Assembly: GCA_018296165.2 (NCBI GenBank)
Contig: JACKQL020000008.1
Coordinates: forward strand, 1-64,000
Source: Termitomyces sp. T153
Lineage: Eukaryota > Basidiomycota > Agaricomycetes > Agaricales > Lyophyllaceae
Length of the DNA: 64,000 nt
Reading direction: 5' to 3'
Under the pieces are notes generated by a model. That model had not been told where the DNA came from. It saw nothing but the letters and a program-made list of their open reading frames with translations, and did no database searches. This document shows, piece by piece, positions 34,781 through 47,655 of this stretch (position 1 is its first letter; the number at the start of each line of letters is the position of its first letter). Position numbers and translations under genes: made by a program.

Positions 34781-37700
34781 GCTAATTAATGGAAACAACA
34801 CATGAGTTCTTTTTTATTGTTTTTATGTTTATTTTTCCTTTTGTATTCTTTTATTTTCTTTTATTCTGTTTTGTCTTCTTTTATTCTTGTTTCCTTTCTG
34901 TTCTTTGGTTGTGGTGTACAGACAATATATATCTCATATTTCTCTCAGTACAGTTTTGCAATGTGTCCCTGTTCATGAAAACAATTCAAATTTACAAAGG
35001 TAAATTTAAAATGTGTCAACTTTTCATTATTTGAGATTGAATACTTAATGAAAACACTGAGTTGGTTGGTCATCAACTGCTACAGCAATGGATTGTGTAA
35101 TTTGATTAACAAAAACACTTGTTTAGTTGATCAGTCATCTGTCAATACAGTGATGGAATGTGTAATCTGGTTGTGACATCTATGTGGAAGGAGGCACAAT
35201 AGGAGAGAAGACATATTTTGATGTGTGACAAACACATGACTGTGAGCCGTCAGAAACCAACCACCATCAACATGTTGTGAGGGATGCAAGGGTGTTGGAT
35301 CAGCTCTGTTATGGATTGTGTAATTTGGGTGAGCTAATTTTATAATGTGTTAACTTTGCATTATTTAAGATTGAATACATGAAAAACACTGGGTTGCTTG
35401 ATTATCTGCCACTGCAGCAATGATGTAATCCACTTAACAAAAGGTGGGTTGATTGGTCAGCCATTGCTACAGCAGTGGATTGCATAATCTGGGTCAACTG
35501 AATTGGGTAGTAACCCTGCATTTCTTTGGCCAGTCAATCTCATTGTTGTTGAGGCATGTTTATGCCTGACAATGTTATATTTATGTTGGGCTTTACAGTA
35601 TTATTCTGGAACTATGGGTGGCCATATTGTTCTTCAGTGCATTGAGCTAAGTCAACCTCCATTCTATGTGAGATGTTGCTCACTATCTCCTTGAGCTTCC
35701 TCTTGAGCTTACCTCCACTCTGCACTGAATTGTTAGATAGTGGGGTCAGCTATATATATATATGTCATTTGATACATTTGAGTTCTGGTGATGTGTGCTT
35801 ACTGATCTGAAGCTCTCATCAATGAGTGTAATGGGCCTTGATACTAGGAGCATTTTCAGTTTGCCTCTGCTCAGATTGATGACCTAGAACAATAGTTGAA
35901 CAGCTACTATGTCTCCTGTTCTGAATCTTTCCACTTTGCATAATTTGTACCTGAATGTATATTCATTTAATCTTGTGTTTTCTCTTTATTATTATTATTT
36001 TTTTTTTTAGATATATGAGATTTACCTATGTTTGCTTGTCATCTTCACCTAATCTTGCTCCGCAATACTGAACTAGGTTGTCCTCAGTTACCATAAAACC
36101 TTTGGGAAGTATCCTCTCAGTAAGTCTGTATGGGTCCAAATCCCTGTTCAATGGATGATGCTCTTAATTCAATGAAGCCTCTAATGTTGGCATGAATAAA
36201 TGGTTTGTAATGTCAATGTGTCTTGTGTCATGGCCTACATAGGCATCCCACCAACATTTGAGTTGGCCTTTGGCAAACTCATGATCAAAATGGTCACATA
36301 TCAACCCAGCACTCTTTATTGTGTCTTGGAAATGATGAATCCTGAGTCTGTTGAGCTTGACCAATTGTTTCATGTATTTTATGTGTTTGTAATCACTGAC
36401 CTTATAAGTCAGCTCTTTGTATCTGACATTTGACTGTCTTAAATGACCTCATATGCACATCCTTTTTAAGAGGGAGTAAATCTTTATCTGTAATTGCACT
36501 GTATACAGTGAATATAAGCTCCTCATCTGAAATCTCTCCATCTTCATGAATGTACACCAATCTCCATGTCTGTGGGTTTGCAATCTGTTTGATTCAGACT
36601 GCTTCTGCCCATGAAGGATCCTGTTCTTGGTCAGTATGCAATGGCAGCACTCATCTCTACTGAACTTACACTGGCAATGTTGGTGAGCATTGTTTTATCC
36701 TCTTTATGGTTAATAATTGCTTGCTCAAGTGCAGTCTCTGATGTTAAACCAAGGCAAGATAGTATTAATAGTAATGAATATTCAGTATGACCAAATATTT
36801 TATTCACTGACACTTGCTTTGTTGTAGTCCTTGGCCAACACCATGACCTGTGGAGCACAGTACAGTCTTTGGTACATTTAGGTACTGTTATATTTGCATA
36901 CTGAATCTACTGTGTGCTTATACACAATTTGAATTGTGTACTGGTTCTTGTCCCTCAGTTGATAGGTGTCCTGTCCTGATTCTCATGCTGCTGTCATGTC
37001 TTGTTTAATGATGCACAATTCACTATGTGTGTGTTGTTCTCATTTCCATAGTGTTTCTATTGCCTTGCTACTCTGTCTTCTTGTGTGAATCATCTCAATT
37101 GCTCATATTGCTTCCTGTCTCACATTGCTTCCAATGTGAACATCTGTTATTGAGTGCTTCTGACAGGCCTGTTGTGTTTGCCTTATTCCTTTGTTTTGCT
37201 GTCTCACAGTTGGCTTGTTTGGTGATTCCCTCAGAGACTTCTATTTTATGTTTGCCCTCTGTACATCTATTAATAGTGCTTTACTGTGTATTCCTTTTCT
37301 TTTTTTGTGCTATGCTGCCTTCTTTTGCTTTGTCATTGACTTTCATTAAAGTATCTTTATTCTTTGTATGAATTGCTCTGCCCTTTGACATGTCATCTAG
37401 TGGAATATACTGATATGGGGTGCTGTCTTGTTAGCTGTCAGGGGACTTCCATTTCTGACCTCTGCAACCTATTCCAGCACCTCCACAGCTTGTTTGATGT
37501 CTCTGGGGCTCATTCCAGAACCCCAGAGATCTCTGGAGAGCTGCAGAGTTCTCCATATTACCTCACCAATCATCATCCTAGGCTTAGGATTAGCTCTGGC
37601 CTTCTGTACAGTAGTTCCCATGCCCCTGCCACCTGCTGATGTTCCACACCATGCAGTGGGGATCCTTAGACTTCTTCTCTTGGGATTCCCCTCTGCTAGG

Positions 37701-37912
37701 TAATTAGTTTACTGATTGTATCATTGTCTACTCCTGCTAATATACTTTGGATTCCTCTCTGCTAGCTGTGTGACTCCAATCTGCTGCCCCAGAGGCTGCC
37801 CTTACAGCAGAACAAGTCTTCTAAAACTGATCTGGAAGCCCCTCATAGCTGCAAGAAATCTCCAAGCTGCTATTCATTGCTTCCCTACTAGGATTGAGCA
37901 CTGCATAGTTCT
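34781..37912. other. Long AT-rich region, no supportable gene
   Basis: A direct repeat of about 80 bp is visible at about 35011-35090 and 35343-35422 (ATTGAATAC...AAAACACTG...GCAATG in both). A 69-codon minus frame at 36164-36373 (FDHEFAKGQLKCWWDAYVGH) looks like an old coding fragment, perhaps of a transposon, unnamed. Sequence from about 36950 to 37750 may be the 5' region of element E; I could not delimit an LTR. Confidence 0.4.
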
Positions 37913-39965
37913 ATGTCTCAGCTTGGCAACCCAGACACACCCTCGGAGGCCCTGGCCCCACAGGACAAAGCCTGGACCTGCCTGCTACACCTAGAAACCC
38001 AGGTGCAATTAACACAATCATCTCTCCCCCACCATACAACCAAACTCTCTACCCTCCACCAAATCACAGATTTTATCTCCCAGTTGCTCCTGGCACTGCT
38101 CAAATGCCTAACTCCTACCTCCACACCTCCCCTGGCTGCAGAGCTAGCCCTGACTACATCTGCACCTGTTCCCACAGCTCCGGTGACTCTATAGCTGCAG
38201 ATCCTGCAACCCATGCTACCATGCATACAATGGTGCCTGCTCTAGTGGAGAACAATTCCTGCAATCCTGCCTCACCTACATCCACCTCAGTAGGGATGCC
38301 TTCAACTCTGATGCATTGAAAATAGCCTGGGTACTGTCATATATAAAGACCAGACATGCCTCCACCTATGCACTATGAGTCTTTTGTTGCCCCAGAGGTA
38401 TTGAAAGTTGTCCAGACTGGGCCACCTTTGAGAAGGACTTCCATGTGGAGTTTTTCCTGCTCAACCCTGCCAAGACTGCAGCATTGACACTATGCAATGG
38501 GGAGCAATATGGGCAAGGAAAGCATATATTGGATGAGTATATTGACTTGTTCTGGGCTCTGGTTAAGCAAGCTGCCTACTCTAACAGCCTTCAATTATGC
38601 CTCATCTTCCAGGATGACCTGCACCCCATGCTAGAGGAACACATTGACAATCTTGTGGAGGGTTGCCCAGACAACAAAAAGATTGTGTCATGGTATGAGG
38701 TGGCCCAGGACCAGTGGCAATTTATGGAGATTCAGAGGGAGCTCTGCTGCCCACATTTCATGATGTGCCCTGCTCCAATCACCAATCTCTGCCACCCCAT
38801 GCCTGCTCACCCAATGCCAGCCCTTACTCTGGCCATCCCCACAACATGTCTCCTGTTACTAGGTATCTCCATGGATGTAGACACCACCAGACAGCTCTGT
38901 GCCATGCCACTGCTATGCCAGAGATGCTAGAAGCCTGGGCACTTTGCATGGCACTGCCCCCTGGGACTGGAGGTGCATTACCTTTCTATAGCAGAGTAGG
39001 AGGAACTCCTTCTACAGCTGCGGGCTGTAAAGGATGCTGCCAGAGCTCCATTGCTAGATGGGCCTACACTGGGGTTGACTCTAGAGGAGATCAGTGCATG
39101 TGCATCACCTCTGGAGCTGGATGAGGATTTTAAATTGAGCAATGGATGAGGTGTATGCCTGCATTGCTGTGTGCTAATAGGTTCTCATGTCTGTTGATAG
39201 AAAATGAAATTCCTTTATTCTGAGACAGAAGAACCTCAATGTTCCCCTCCAGACATACAAATACTAACTTCAAAGCCCCCATGAAGCTCCCTGACACCTT
39301 CTAGGGTCTGCTAGCACAGCCCCACCTGGGTGTGTTGAATGCCCTGCCAGTACATGATGGCTTCCAGCCTGTTTGCCAACTCTTTGTGCCTTGATGTTGA
39401 GATAGAGACCACAGACACTCAGCAAGCCCATGGAGTCATGGCTCTTCTGTATAGTGGAGCAATGGGACTGTTTTTGGATTTGGAGTTTGTCAAATGCCAT
39501 AGTCTGACCATGGAGCCCTTCCCCAAGACAATTCCAGTCTACAACATTGACAGAACACTCAACAAAGCAGGTGCCATCTGCTCTGTGGTTGACCTGGTCT
39601 TCTGCTATTGGAATCACATGGAGCACACCATTTTTTCTGTCACCAGCTTGGGTAAATAGGACATAGTCATTGGTTTCACATGGCTCCATGAGCACAATTC
39701 CAAGATAGATTAGACCAAGTGAGAGGTAATCATGAGCAGATGCCCTTGGAAGTGCTCTGCCTGCCCCACTAAGGACAGGGAAGAATGCCAGGCTTGAGTC
39801 TAAGAGCACATGGCCATCTGCACATGTCATGCTGGGCCCCTCCCCTTTGCCAATCTGGACCTCCTAGATCCCCTGCCTCTGGCATTTCCTTGTAGAGAGG
39901 CCCTCTACAAGGATGCCTAGAGCAGAGGCAGAGCCTCAGAAGAGGAGTGTAGAGAGGAGTTTGGT
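37913..39965 (+). pseudogene. Element E: Gypsy gag-protease remnant
   Basis: Gag runs from about 37913. Its capsid-like part is open from 38445 (FFLLNPAKTAALTLCNGEQY) and covers KHILDEYIDLFWALVKQAAY. A CCHC knuckle (38916-38957) reads CQRC, stop, KPGHFAWHC, so its spacing is intact but a TAG sits inside. A retropepsin domain follows from about 39420: ALLYSGAMGLFLDLEFVKCH, with Tyr in place of the catalytic Asp (codon TAT at 39450), then VVDLVFCYWNHMEHTIFSV. Acidic remains continue to about 39965. No RT follows, so the element is truncated. Family known from mushroom Gypsy elements. Confidence 0.7.
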
Positions 39966-40740
39966 GGTGTACATGAGCTAGAGCTCCTGGCCAAAGCAGT
40001 AGAAGTGGGGGATCAAATCTGCTATCACCATTGATGTGCTCCTATGCCACCTAGTGCTGTGCAGGAAACCTAAAAAGAGAACCCTGGCACTAGTCACTAG
40101 ATAGGGTAGCTGGCAGTAGGAAGTTAATAGTAGAGAGCAAGTCAGTACTGTTCCAGAAAACAAGAGCAAGAGCTGTGTTATAAGGTGTAGTTGAGAGGAG
40201 TCGCTATCACTAGCCTAAGTCACTAGTGACTGAAAGAAGGATGGGTGAAGGCCAGAAGGGTTGCTAAGACAAAGCAAACTCTTAACAGTGGTAGGGGAGT
40301 GAGGGAATAGAATAGAAAGGAGGAAATGGTAATAGGGAGACAGAATCAGAGGACAAATATAAACTAGTCACTAGTTGCAGTCGCTAATGTTGCTAAGTCA
40401 AGATAACACAAAGGGCACCCACAGTTGGTACTGCACTAGGTTGAGGTCAAAGTTGGTAAGACTTGTTAATAAGTCAAAGTCAATAGCAAGTAAAGGAATA
40501 GAGTGAAGGTAGAGGCAAAGTGAACTCTCAAGCTGGTAGGCTTAGAGATAGATGGGTTTGATTTGAGGAGGATTTATTTGATGATGAAGTGTCTATGTAC
40601 AGGCAGTATTTATACAATTCAAAAGTATAGTATGGGAAAGTAAGCAAATAGTCACCACTAGCAATGGCATCTGTCAATGTGTTTATGGTTCATACAAGGC
40701 ATCAGTCTGTAACTAAGTGAAAAACTATAAGCAAAGTCTC
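39966..40740. other. No recognised gene
   Basis: Many CTAG-containing phrases such as TCACTAGTGAC, a word also common at 41.6-43.5 kb. A TATA-like stretch near 40605 on the minus strand is not enough to call an LTR. Probably flank of the KDZ fragment that follows. Confidence 0.35.
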
Positions 40741-41119
40741 TGAAGTGTAGACACCATTCAAGTATGTTTGTAAGCTCAATAAGGGGAATGATAGTAAAAA
40801 GGTACATGTCTGGCAATATGTCTGTATATAGTAAGAGAAAGCATTTTTGTTGCCAAAGAGTCATCAGAGTCACTGATAATCATCACTAGAAAAAGTCTTG
40901 GCCTTACTGTTCTAGACCCAAAGTCCAGACTCCACATGATATTCCTTGTGATCAATAAGTCTCATAGTTACTAAGATCCTGTGCGAGGGCTACATTAATC
41001 CTGACCATAGGCTGGGCTCTACGTGCTGAGTGTTGTGACTTGTGCCAAATTTAAACTAGTCAGCTGCTGCTAAATCCGAAATGCCAAAAATGGTGCTCAG
41101 TGACAACTGGGTCCTATTA
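40741..41119 (-). repeat. 3' end of a KDZ-type transposon, second copy
   Basis: The reverse complement matches 63580-63960 over nearly its whole length. Shared words include TTGTCACTGAGCACCAT, GGCACAAGTCACAACACTCA, GAGACTTATTGAT and GCTTACAAACATACTTGAAT. At 63.6 kb this sequence follows a KDZ transposase, so this is a detached 3' piece of the same transposon family in the opposite orientation. Confidence 0.75.
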
Positions 41120-41296
41120 TCCTCCTCTATACTGAAATCTTGACTGCCCTCAGTCAACTCCAAAGTTATGTGTTTGGTTGCTTAGTCCATGTGCCCAGAG
41201 AGATTAGAATGAAAAGAGCTGGTGGTTTTGCTTGAACTTCATCATCCCTCTTTCCTCCCATTTTATCTTTGCTTTAATCTCAGTCTTATTGCTATG

Positions 41297-43315
41297 TCTG
41301 ACCTTGCTTCTCAATTCAAAAAGATCATTATGGCCTGCACTTTTCTTGATCAGGTTGACTGTCTGCTCACTGTGGCCTGTGCATCCTTGGCAAAGGATCC
41401 TTATTTGGTAGTAACTGCCATCTTCCAGACTTGGCTGCAGCGGTTCAAGACTGCAGGGAGTGGGGTTGAGTGGCTGGAGTTGGCAAACATCGAGAGGGAG
41501 TGTTGCCAGCTCTATGAGCAGTACAAGAGGGAAGAATGGGTTCACCCATTTGATGTACACTTTGTAAGTTCTTCTCTTCTTTTTTTTCTCTTAGCAACAG
41601 TTCTAACAAGATTGCTAGGCTCTGGTCAATCCCTCCTTGGAGTTCTTGATGGATGACCTGACAGTGGGAATGATGGTAAGTGCCCTGGCAGTCGCTAGTG
41701 CTAGTGACACTACTAAGGTACATTAAATTTTTGAAGATTTATCACCAAATGACTAGTTCTTCTTCCAGCACCTGGTAGGTGCATTAGCAGTAGCGAGGGG
41801 AGAGGAATGGAGTGAGGGCTGTGGAGGCAAGGAGAGGGCAAATTGTGGGGACATTATAGAGGAGGGCCCCTTGACTCCCAAGGCTGTGGCTGGTGGCATT
41901 GCTAGGGGGTTGGTGACATTGCCAAGATTGGTGACAACCCTGAGGGGTGAAGGGGAGGGGAAGGGAAAGGGCAGGGCTTGAGAAGAGGATGAAGAAGATA
42001 TTGAAGTAAGTCCTCATCTTTTTGCTAGTTCTTGGCAGCAATTGCTTACTAACTTTTGCAGGAACAAATTAAAGAAACATTTTCTGACAAATGCTTGGCA
42101 ACATTAATCTATTGGCAAAAGGCATTGATGGTGGTGGACACTGGATTGGGGGCTGGGGTGGTGCTGATGAAGGCCAAGGGGAAAGTTACAGTGTTGCTAG
42201 AGAAGCAACAGGAGTTCAAGTGCATGCAAGGAGTGGTAAGTCCCTTAGTGGTTGTTTCTTCATTAGTTGCTAACTCTTTCTTAGTGTGACAACTGCTGGG
42301 CCAACAATGACCCAGAGGGCTGCTGGTACCCAATGGGGGCCCAGCCCTGCTATTGTTGCAACAGCACCAGGAAGAGCTGTTTGTACAGCAGTCAATTGTT
42401 GAGAAGCATGAGCAGCAAGTTTGCTAAGAGGATAGTGGTGAAGGCAGCATTGGTAAGGAATGTGAGGGCTTTTATAGAGCAACAGAGGGAGCTGGTGAGA
42501 AGAGGGGAGCCCATTGAAGTCAAGCCCTCTAGCTTGACCCTGCTAACATTGCAGGAGGAGGCAGCTATTGGAGGTAGCAGGGTCACTAGGGTAAAGAGCA
42601 GGGAAGTGGTGGAGAGCAACAAGGATGATGATGGCAATGACAGCAGCAATGGCAACGATGATGTGCCTCTGGCACAAAAATGACCAGCAAGTCCTGCATT
42701 GGTTGCTAGTGCTAAGTGACCAAGGATGGTCACTAGCAAGGGTGAGAAGGATGTGGAGATGAGGGAGACAACTCCCTCAGTGACAGTTGCCAAGGTGGAG
42801 CATGAGGCAAGCAATATGGAGGTTGAGGGCAAGGAGGAGTTCAAGGCTGCCCCAGTTGCCATTGAGGAGGAGAAGGATGAGGTTACCAAGGGGACCAAGG
42901 TCCAACAAAGAGTAAGTCCCTCAGTTTGCTATCTTCTTGTTTACTAACAATATTGCTAGTGGACCTGGAGTAACATGCCATTGTGCCAGGTTGGCAACAA
43001 TGAGCTGGAGTGGCTGGGTGAGAATCTGGCTTGGCTAACACCACTAACTCCAGCAATGTCACTAGTGGATTCTGATGAGAGGGCAGCAGGAGTGGAACAA
43101 TGGTTCCAGAGGGAGTTGGAGGTGGCAAGAGAGGAGTTGGTAGTAGCAAGGGCATGGTACACTGTTGCTAAGTGAATCTTGGCAACACTGGCAGAGTATT
43201 GGCATGACTGTCAGGCCTTCCTGGCCTGGCAAGAGGAGAACAACATCAGAGAGGGGGATTGGGAGGAGGAGGAGTTGGTGGAAGTGCCTGACAATGATGC
43301 TGACCTCGATGCCTA
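41297..43315 (+). pseudogene. Multi-exon gene with Zn2Cys6-like cysteine cluster
   Basis: The first exon starts MSDLASQFKKIIMACTFLDQ at 41297 and ends at GTAAGT near 41564. Further GTAAGT introns begin near 41673, 42005, 42236 and 42911, the later ones ending CAG or TAG after CTAAC-like branch motifs. The exon after 42284 reads CDNC, then C-x8-C-x2-C-x6-C spacing (42285-42380), close to a fungal Zn2Cys6 cluster. It is followed by a basic region and a Glu/Lys-rich acidic part, and the last exon ends near 43315. I recall this protein type as highly repeated in mushroom genomes; its function is unknown, DNA binding being possible. Introns look sound, and some exons need shifts. It converges on the pol of element D. 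Confidence 0.55.
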
Positions 43316-43372
43316 GCAACAGTTGCCTCCTGTATATAAATAGCAGACTTCTTAGTAGCATGGACATAGATT

Positions 43373-43436
43373 AGCCCCTTTAAGGGGCTTTGTCATCACA
43401 TATATATATCGCAGACTGGCCCCCTTCAGGGGCCCC
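43373..43436. terminator. Two GC-rich hairpins between convergent genes
   Basis: GCCCCTTTAAGGGGC (43373-43387) is a perfect palindrome, and GGCCCCCTTCAGGGGCC (about 43409-43430) is nearly so. They lie between the plus-strand Cys-cluster gene (ends ~43315) and the minus-strand pol of element D (ends ~43832). They could act at RNA 3' ends or be remains of an element terminus; function is inferred from position only. Confidence 0.4.
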
Positions 43437-43831
43437 AAAATTCATAGTAATTGCAATAGTTCAGGAACTTTGAGAGAAAGCAAAGAAAACAAGATCAAAA
43501 AGGCATATGCACTAGCAACTGTCACTTGATGCTAGCAATGCTTGGAGGAAAATGCTCAGGAAGTCATTATAGTGAAAAATCTCTAGAGGCATGCTGAGTG
43601 CTAGCAACAGAGGGGCCCAGCACAGCATCAAAAACAAGAGAATAGTGAAGTAGAGTGTCTGTGATAGGCTTCTTAAACAAAAGTAATATGAAGGAAGAGT
43701 AGCAAGAATGAAAGGACTTAATATTTTTGTAAGGTATTCTTGATAGTTTTTCTGGATAGTAGGGGACAAGTATAGTGAGAAATGAGGCAGAGTCAAGAAA
43801 AGTCACTAGAGCTTAGCAAAAGGTATGTTTT

Positions 43832-46800
43832 TTAATTTTCTTCTCCACTGGCGGCATTGCCAATATCATTGTCATCTATGAGGTCAGTTTGTTTGAGTTC
43901 TCTAAGTCACAAGGTGTCAATGTTGAAAGCATCACTAGGCACTGCTATATGTTCTCTAGTGAAATAAGGGACCAAACAAAAAGTGGCTATGGGGCAATGC
44001 AATACTGAACCATCTAGTTTGCAAAGAATGTAAGCACCACCATGGTTATAAGAAATTACCACCAGTGGGCCCAGGTAACAAGGCTTCATTTTCTTGTTAT
44101 GTGTCACCTCAATTTTAGTGTTCCTCATTAGTACAAGGTTGCCAGCTTGAAATTATTATAGTCACAGATCATAGCAGTGTGTTATGCTTCAAAGCAAATG
44201 GCTGCTAGGTGATGAGCGCTAAGGACATTACTGTGCAGGCAGTTGAGGTCCTCTTAGTGATGTTGAAGATTGATCACTTAGCAGGCTATGAGGTCTGTTG
44301 TTGACAATAGCAAGTTTGGCAGTGGTTGCAAATATGTTGCTTCCACTATGTCAGCCAGCAGGAGAGAGTGAGTACCTGTTGTTGCATAGTAGGGGGAGCA
44401 ACCCATTTGCTTGCAAACCATAACACATTCTGACCAAAAGGCAGAGTAAGTAGCTGTACTCTACCTGGACTGATCACTGTCAACAGCTTTAAAGAGGGCT
44501 TGGTGCACATCAAAGTGGGGTTGCTTGACTATTCCGTTAGCATGCTTATTGTAACCAGAGATCCAAATATAGTGCAAGTTATACTTCTTTGCCAGGTAGG
44601 TGACTGCCTTCAGGATTGGAGGTCCATTGTTGGTAATAATTTTGCTAAGCGCTCCCCAGTGACAGATAATGTCCTCATATATCCATTTGGTGATAGCTTC
44701 AGTGATCTCTCTGGCAAGCATATGGAACTTGGGGTAATGAGATAGCAAACAATGTCCTTGAATGATATATTTGAACTTATTAGAGGGTGGCATGAACATG
44801 GTGTCAACATATATCTTGCTAAACAAGGGCATTGGCATAGTAATGGTCAGTGGGATGAGAACTTTGGTCATCTGGTGTACCTGGCAGAGGTGGCAAGTCT
44901 GGATGTACTATATAATATCAGTGCTACCTTGAGGCCACCAAAATCATTCCAGAAGGGCTGAGCAGGTAGCAAAGAGGCCTCTATGTCCCAAATCATCATG
45001 CATGGCTTTCAAGACTTGCAGGCAACTGGTGGTGAAAACAAACAGCTTGTGAGCACCATCCTGACTTCTTTGCCAAAGTTTGCCTCCCATAACAAAAAAC
45101 ATAGAGGCATAGTTAGCAAATGTAGTATACTCATTGTTGCTAAGGCCTTCAGGTCTGCCAAGATCGTGAAGCCATTCCTTGACTAGAAGTATGCAGGTGT
45201 TGCTGGTAATAGCTTTAGCACTGCAGGGCACATTGCTATATGTAGTGGTGCTATCATCTCAGAGAGGCTGAATATCACTGCTAGTTGCTAGTTATGGGGC
45301 AGTGTCTTTATTGCTAACAAAAGTTGCTAAAGAGTGTAAATGAGGGAACTTGACCAGAGGAGGTAAACAATGGAAAGCTGTGGAGACTTAGCAAAGGAGC
45401 GGCAATAGAAGCTGAACTTGGTGAATGAATCCATGCAGCCAATTGATCCAGTCCTTATAAATGGAGTTGTCACTATCATCAACTGGGAGATTGCCAGGCT
45501 AGGGCAGGCATCACAAAAGACCATTGGGGCCATGGAAAGTTCCTTTGACATGAATGAGCTTGAAGTGGAACATTAATGTTGCCATAATCCATTGGTTCAT
45601 GCTGGCGGAGGGTTGGATATCAGGGTTCTGAAGCATACCCTTAATGTAGCAAGCGTCAACTTTGATGACAAGGTTCCTAATGCTAATAAGGTACATCCAC
45701 AAGGCTTTCAGTGCTTGATAAAGGCTGTAGAGTTCTAACTTGGGCTGACTGAATCTGGCTTCTCTGTTATTTAGTGTAATCAACCCAAAGTAGTTGTAGC
45801 GATGTTCTTTGTGATTGTTGCTAGTGCACTAGCAAAGGTAATAACCAATTGCTATATATGAAGTGTCAACTACTAAGATGACAGAGTCAGGCAATTCATA
45901 GTCAATAGGAACTAGGAACTTAGTGTCTTGTAAGGCTTTCACAAGGTCATGTTGGGCATTTATCTGGTCGGGGCCAAACTCAAAAGGGATGCCAACATGA
46001 GTAAGTTTTGTTAAGTTGTTAGTGCAGTGTGCAAAGTTCTTGACAAAAATCCTAAGTACCCCCACTATGCCCAGAAAAGCTTAGACTTCCAATAGCAACT
46101 TGCAAGGGCCCCACCACTTGATTAGGGCTAAGTGACTTTTGTCAGGGATTTGACCACTAGGAGTGCAAACATGACATAGAATCTTGAAAGTAGGGGCACA
46201 TAGAATGAGTTTGTGACCAGAGAAGGTGCTGCTACAATACTTTATTTGCTGGAAAATCCTGTTGAGAAGTTTGAAGAACTCCCATAGCACTAGGCAAATG
46301 TTTGGGTAAGCAGGATGCTTAGCAGGTTTACCATTAACAATCTTCCAGTCCTTGGGTCCCTTAGTGCCAACATTGTCAATAAAGCTGAGCACATTATAGG
46401 GGATCTCTGGCTGTAAAATAAAGGTAATATCATCATGAAATATAGGCACAGAGTTGGTCCAGCCCATTGGCAAAGTTACTAAGTGAAGGGCACCAAACAG
46501 AGTCTGGAATGTCATTAAGTCACATAAGGCAGGGTCAATAAGTTGCTTGTTATAGCCAATGTAGAGGTCAAGGATGGTGCTGCAGATGCATCCAGCAAAA
46601 GATTTGGCAACATGATCTGGAAAAGGTGACACTCTGGAATGGTGAATGGTGACATGATTTAGCAGCTCAAGGCTGTGCACAATCCTGAGCTTACCACTCT
46701 TCTTGAGAACACAAAACCATTGTGAGCAGTAAGCAGAGTTCAAGGTTCATAGATGCCAGCATTAATCTTGTCACAAATGATCTTACATACTTCCTTTTCC

Positions 46801-47521
46801 AGCCCTAGGGGTATGGGACAGTTGTGCTAAACCCAAGGTACATGAGGTATTGTTGGTATACATACTGGCAGGAAGAAGCCAGGGTGCAAGCTTCCCCATT
46901 CAGAATCCTTCCAGGCAAAAGCTTTTTCCTGCTTGGCAACCATGTTGACCAGCACTTTGATTTTGTCACTAGTGAGAAAGCCTATGTCATGGTCCTTGAC
47001 AAGTTTTGCTTGTCATTCGCTAGTGAATTGCTTTGTTGGGATGAAAGGTAGTGGGTTAGGATTGAGCAAAGGGATTGTTGCTAGTGGATTGCTAATAATC
47101 TGGTGCTTGATTCAGAAATCCTTGCTAAGTGCCTCTTGCACTGACATAATGTGGTAGATTAGGCCTGGCAGCACTGGATTCTCCTTAATGGAGTGTTGGT
47201 AGCACTTGCACTGATCTACAATGGGCTCTCCCACTGAAGTTGAGTCAGGGGGTCAGGCAGATGGATTGTTTGCTAGTGGGGCACTGACAGAGGGCCACAG
47301 CAGATCCTGGAGCATGGTAGAAGGTGGTGATGGATGTGGGAGAGCCACTTCTGGGACATCTAGAGGTCCTAGTAACAGTGGTGGCCCAACTGGAGGTGGA
47401 TATGGTGGGGAGGATAGCAGAGGTAGAGCCGGAGGGGGAGGAGGAGTAGGGGGTTTTCTTGGACTTGTCTTCTTGTGCTCTGTATTAACCCTTCTTGTGT
47501 AATATTGTGTAATACTGTACA
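43832..47521 (-). pseudogene. Element D: Gypsy pol (RT, RNase H, integrase)
   Basis: Blocks in order on the minus strand: a linker (QEKAFAWKDSE, then IPTIPHVPW) at 47000-46830; RT at 46743-46081 (WFCVLKKSGKLRIVHSLELL, FGALHLVTLPMGWTNSVPIF); RNase H-like at 46065-45511 (FEFGPDQINAQHDLVKAL, LNNREARFSQPKLELYSLYQ); integrase zinc region at 45231-44890 (LGHRGLF, TCHLCQ); integrase core at 44871-44461 (FSKIYVDTMFM, ITNNGPPILK); and a C-terminal beta part to 43832 (KPCYLGPLVVISYN). The RT catalytic motif reads FIDN (46372-46383): the second Asp is lost. Gag and protease are missing at the 47.5 kb side. Stops and shifts are numerous. Confidence 0.8.
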
Positions 47522-47655
47522 TGTTTCTACAATTGTTCTTCAGACTTCCAGCCTAGGGGGTTGAATTTTCTTAGTGTTAAGTGAGGGGGAGTGAATAAAG
47601 CATATAGGAGGTACTTGTGGGAGTTGAATCCCTAATAAATCCAGAGGTGGGAGTC

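Noticed and set aside
40190..41050. A minus-oriented LTR with TATA-like box near 40605
   Set aside because: The apparent LTR start is internal to a block that matches the KDZ transposon 3' end at 63.6 kb, and similarity continues past the supposed border.
42392..42898. Minus-strand 168-codon Ser/Leu-rich frame
   Set aside because: Antisense shadow of the plus-strand Cys-cluster gene, which has proper intron signals and a cysteine cluster.
20266..47521. Elements F (gag-protease) and D (pol) as two halves of one element split by the inversion
   Set aside because: Both carry a version of the linker that precedes RT, so they overlap, and an unrelated coiled-coil gene follows F directly.
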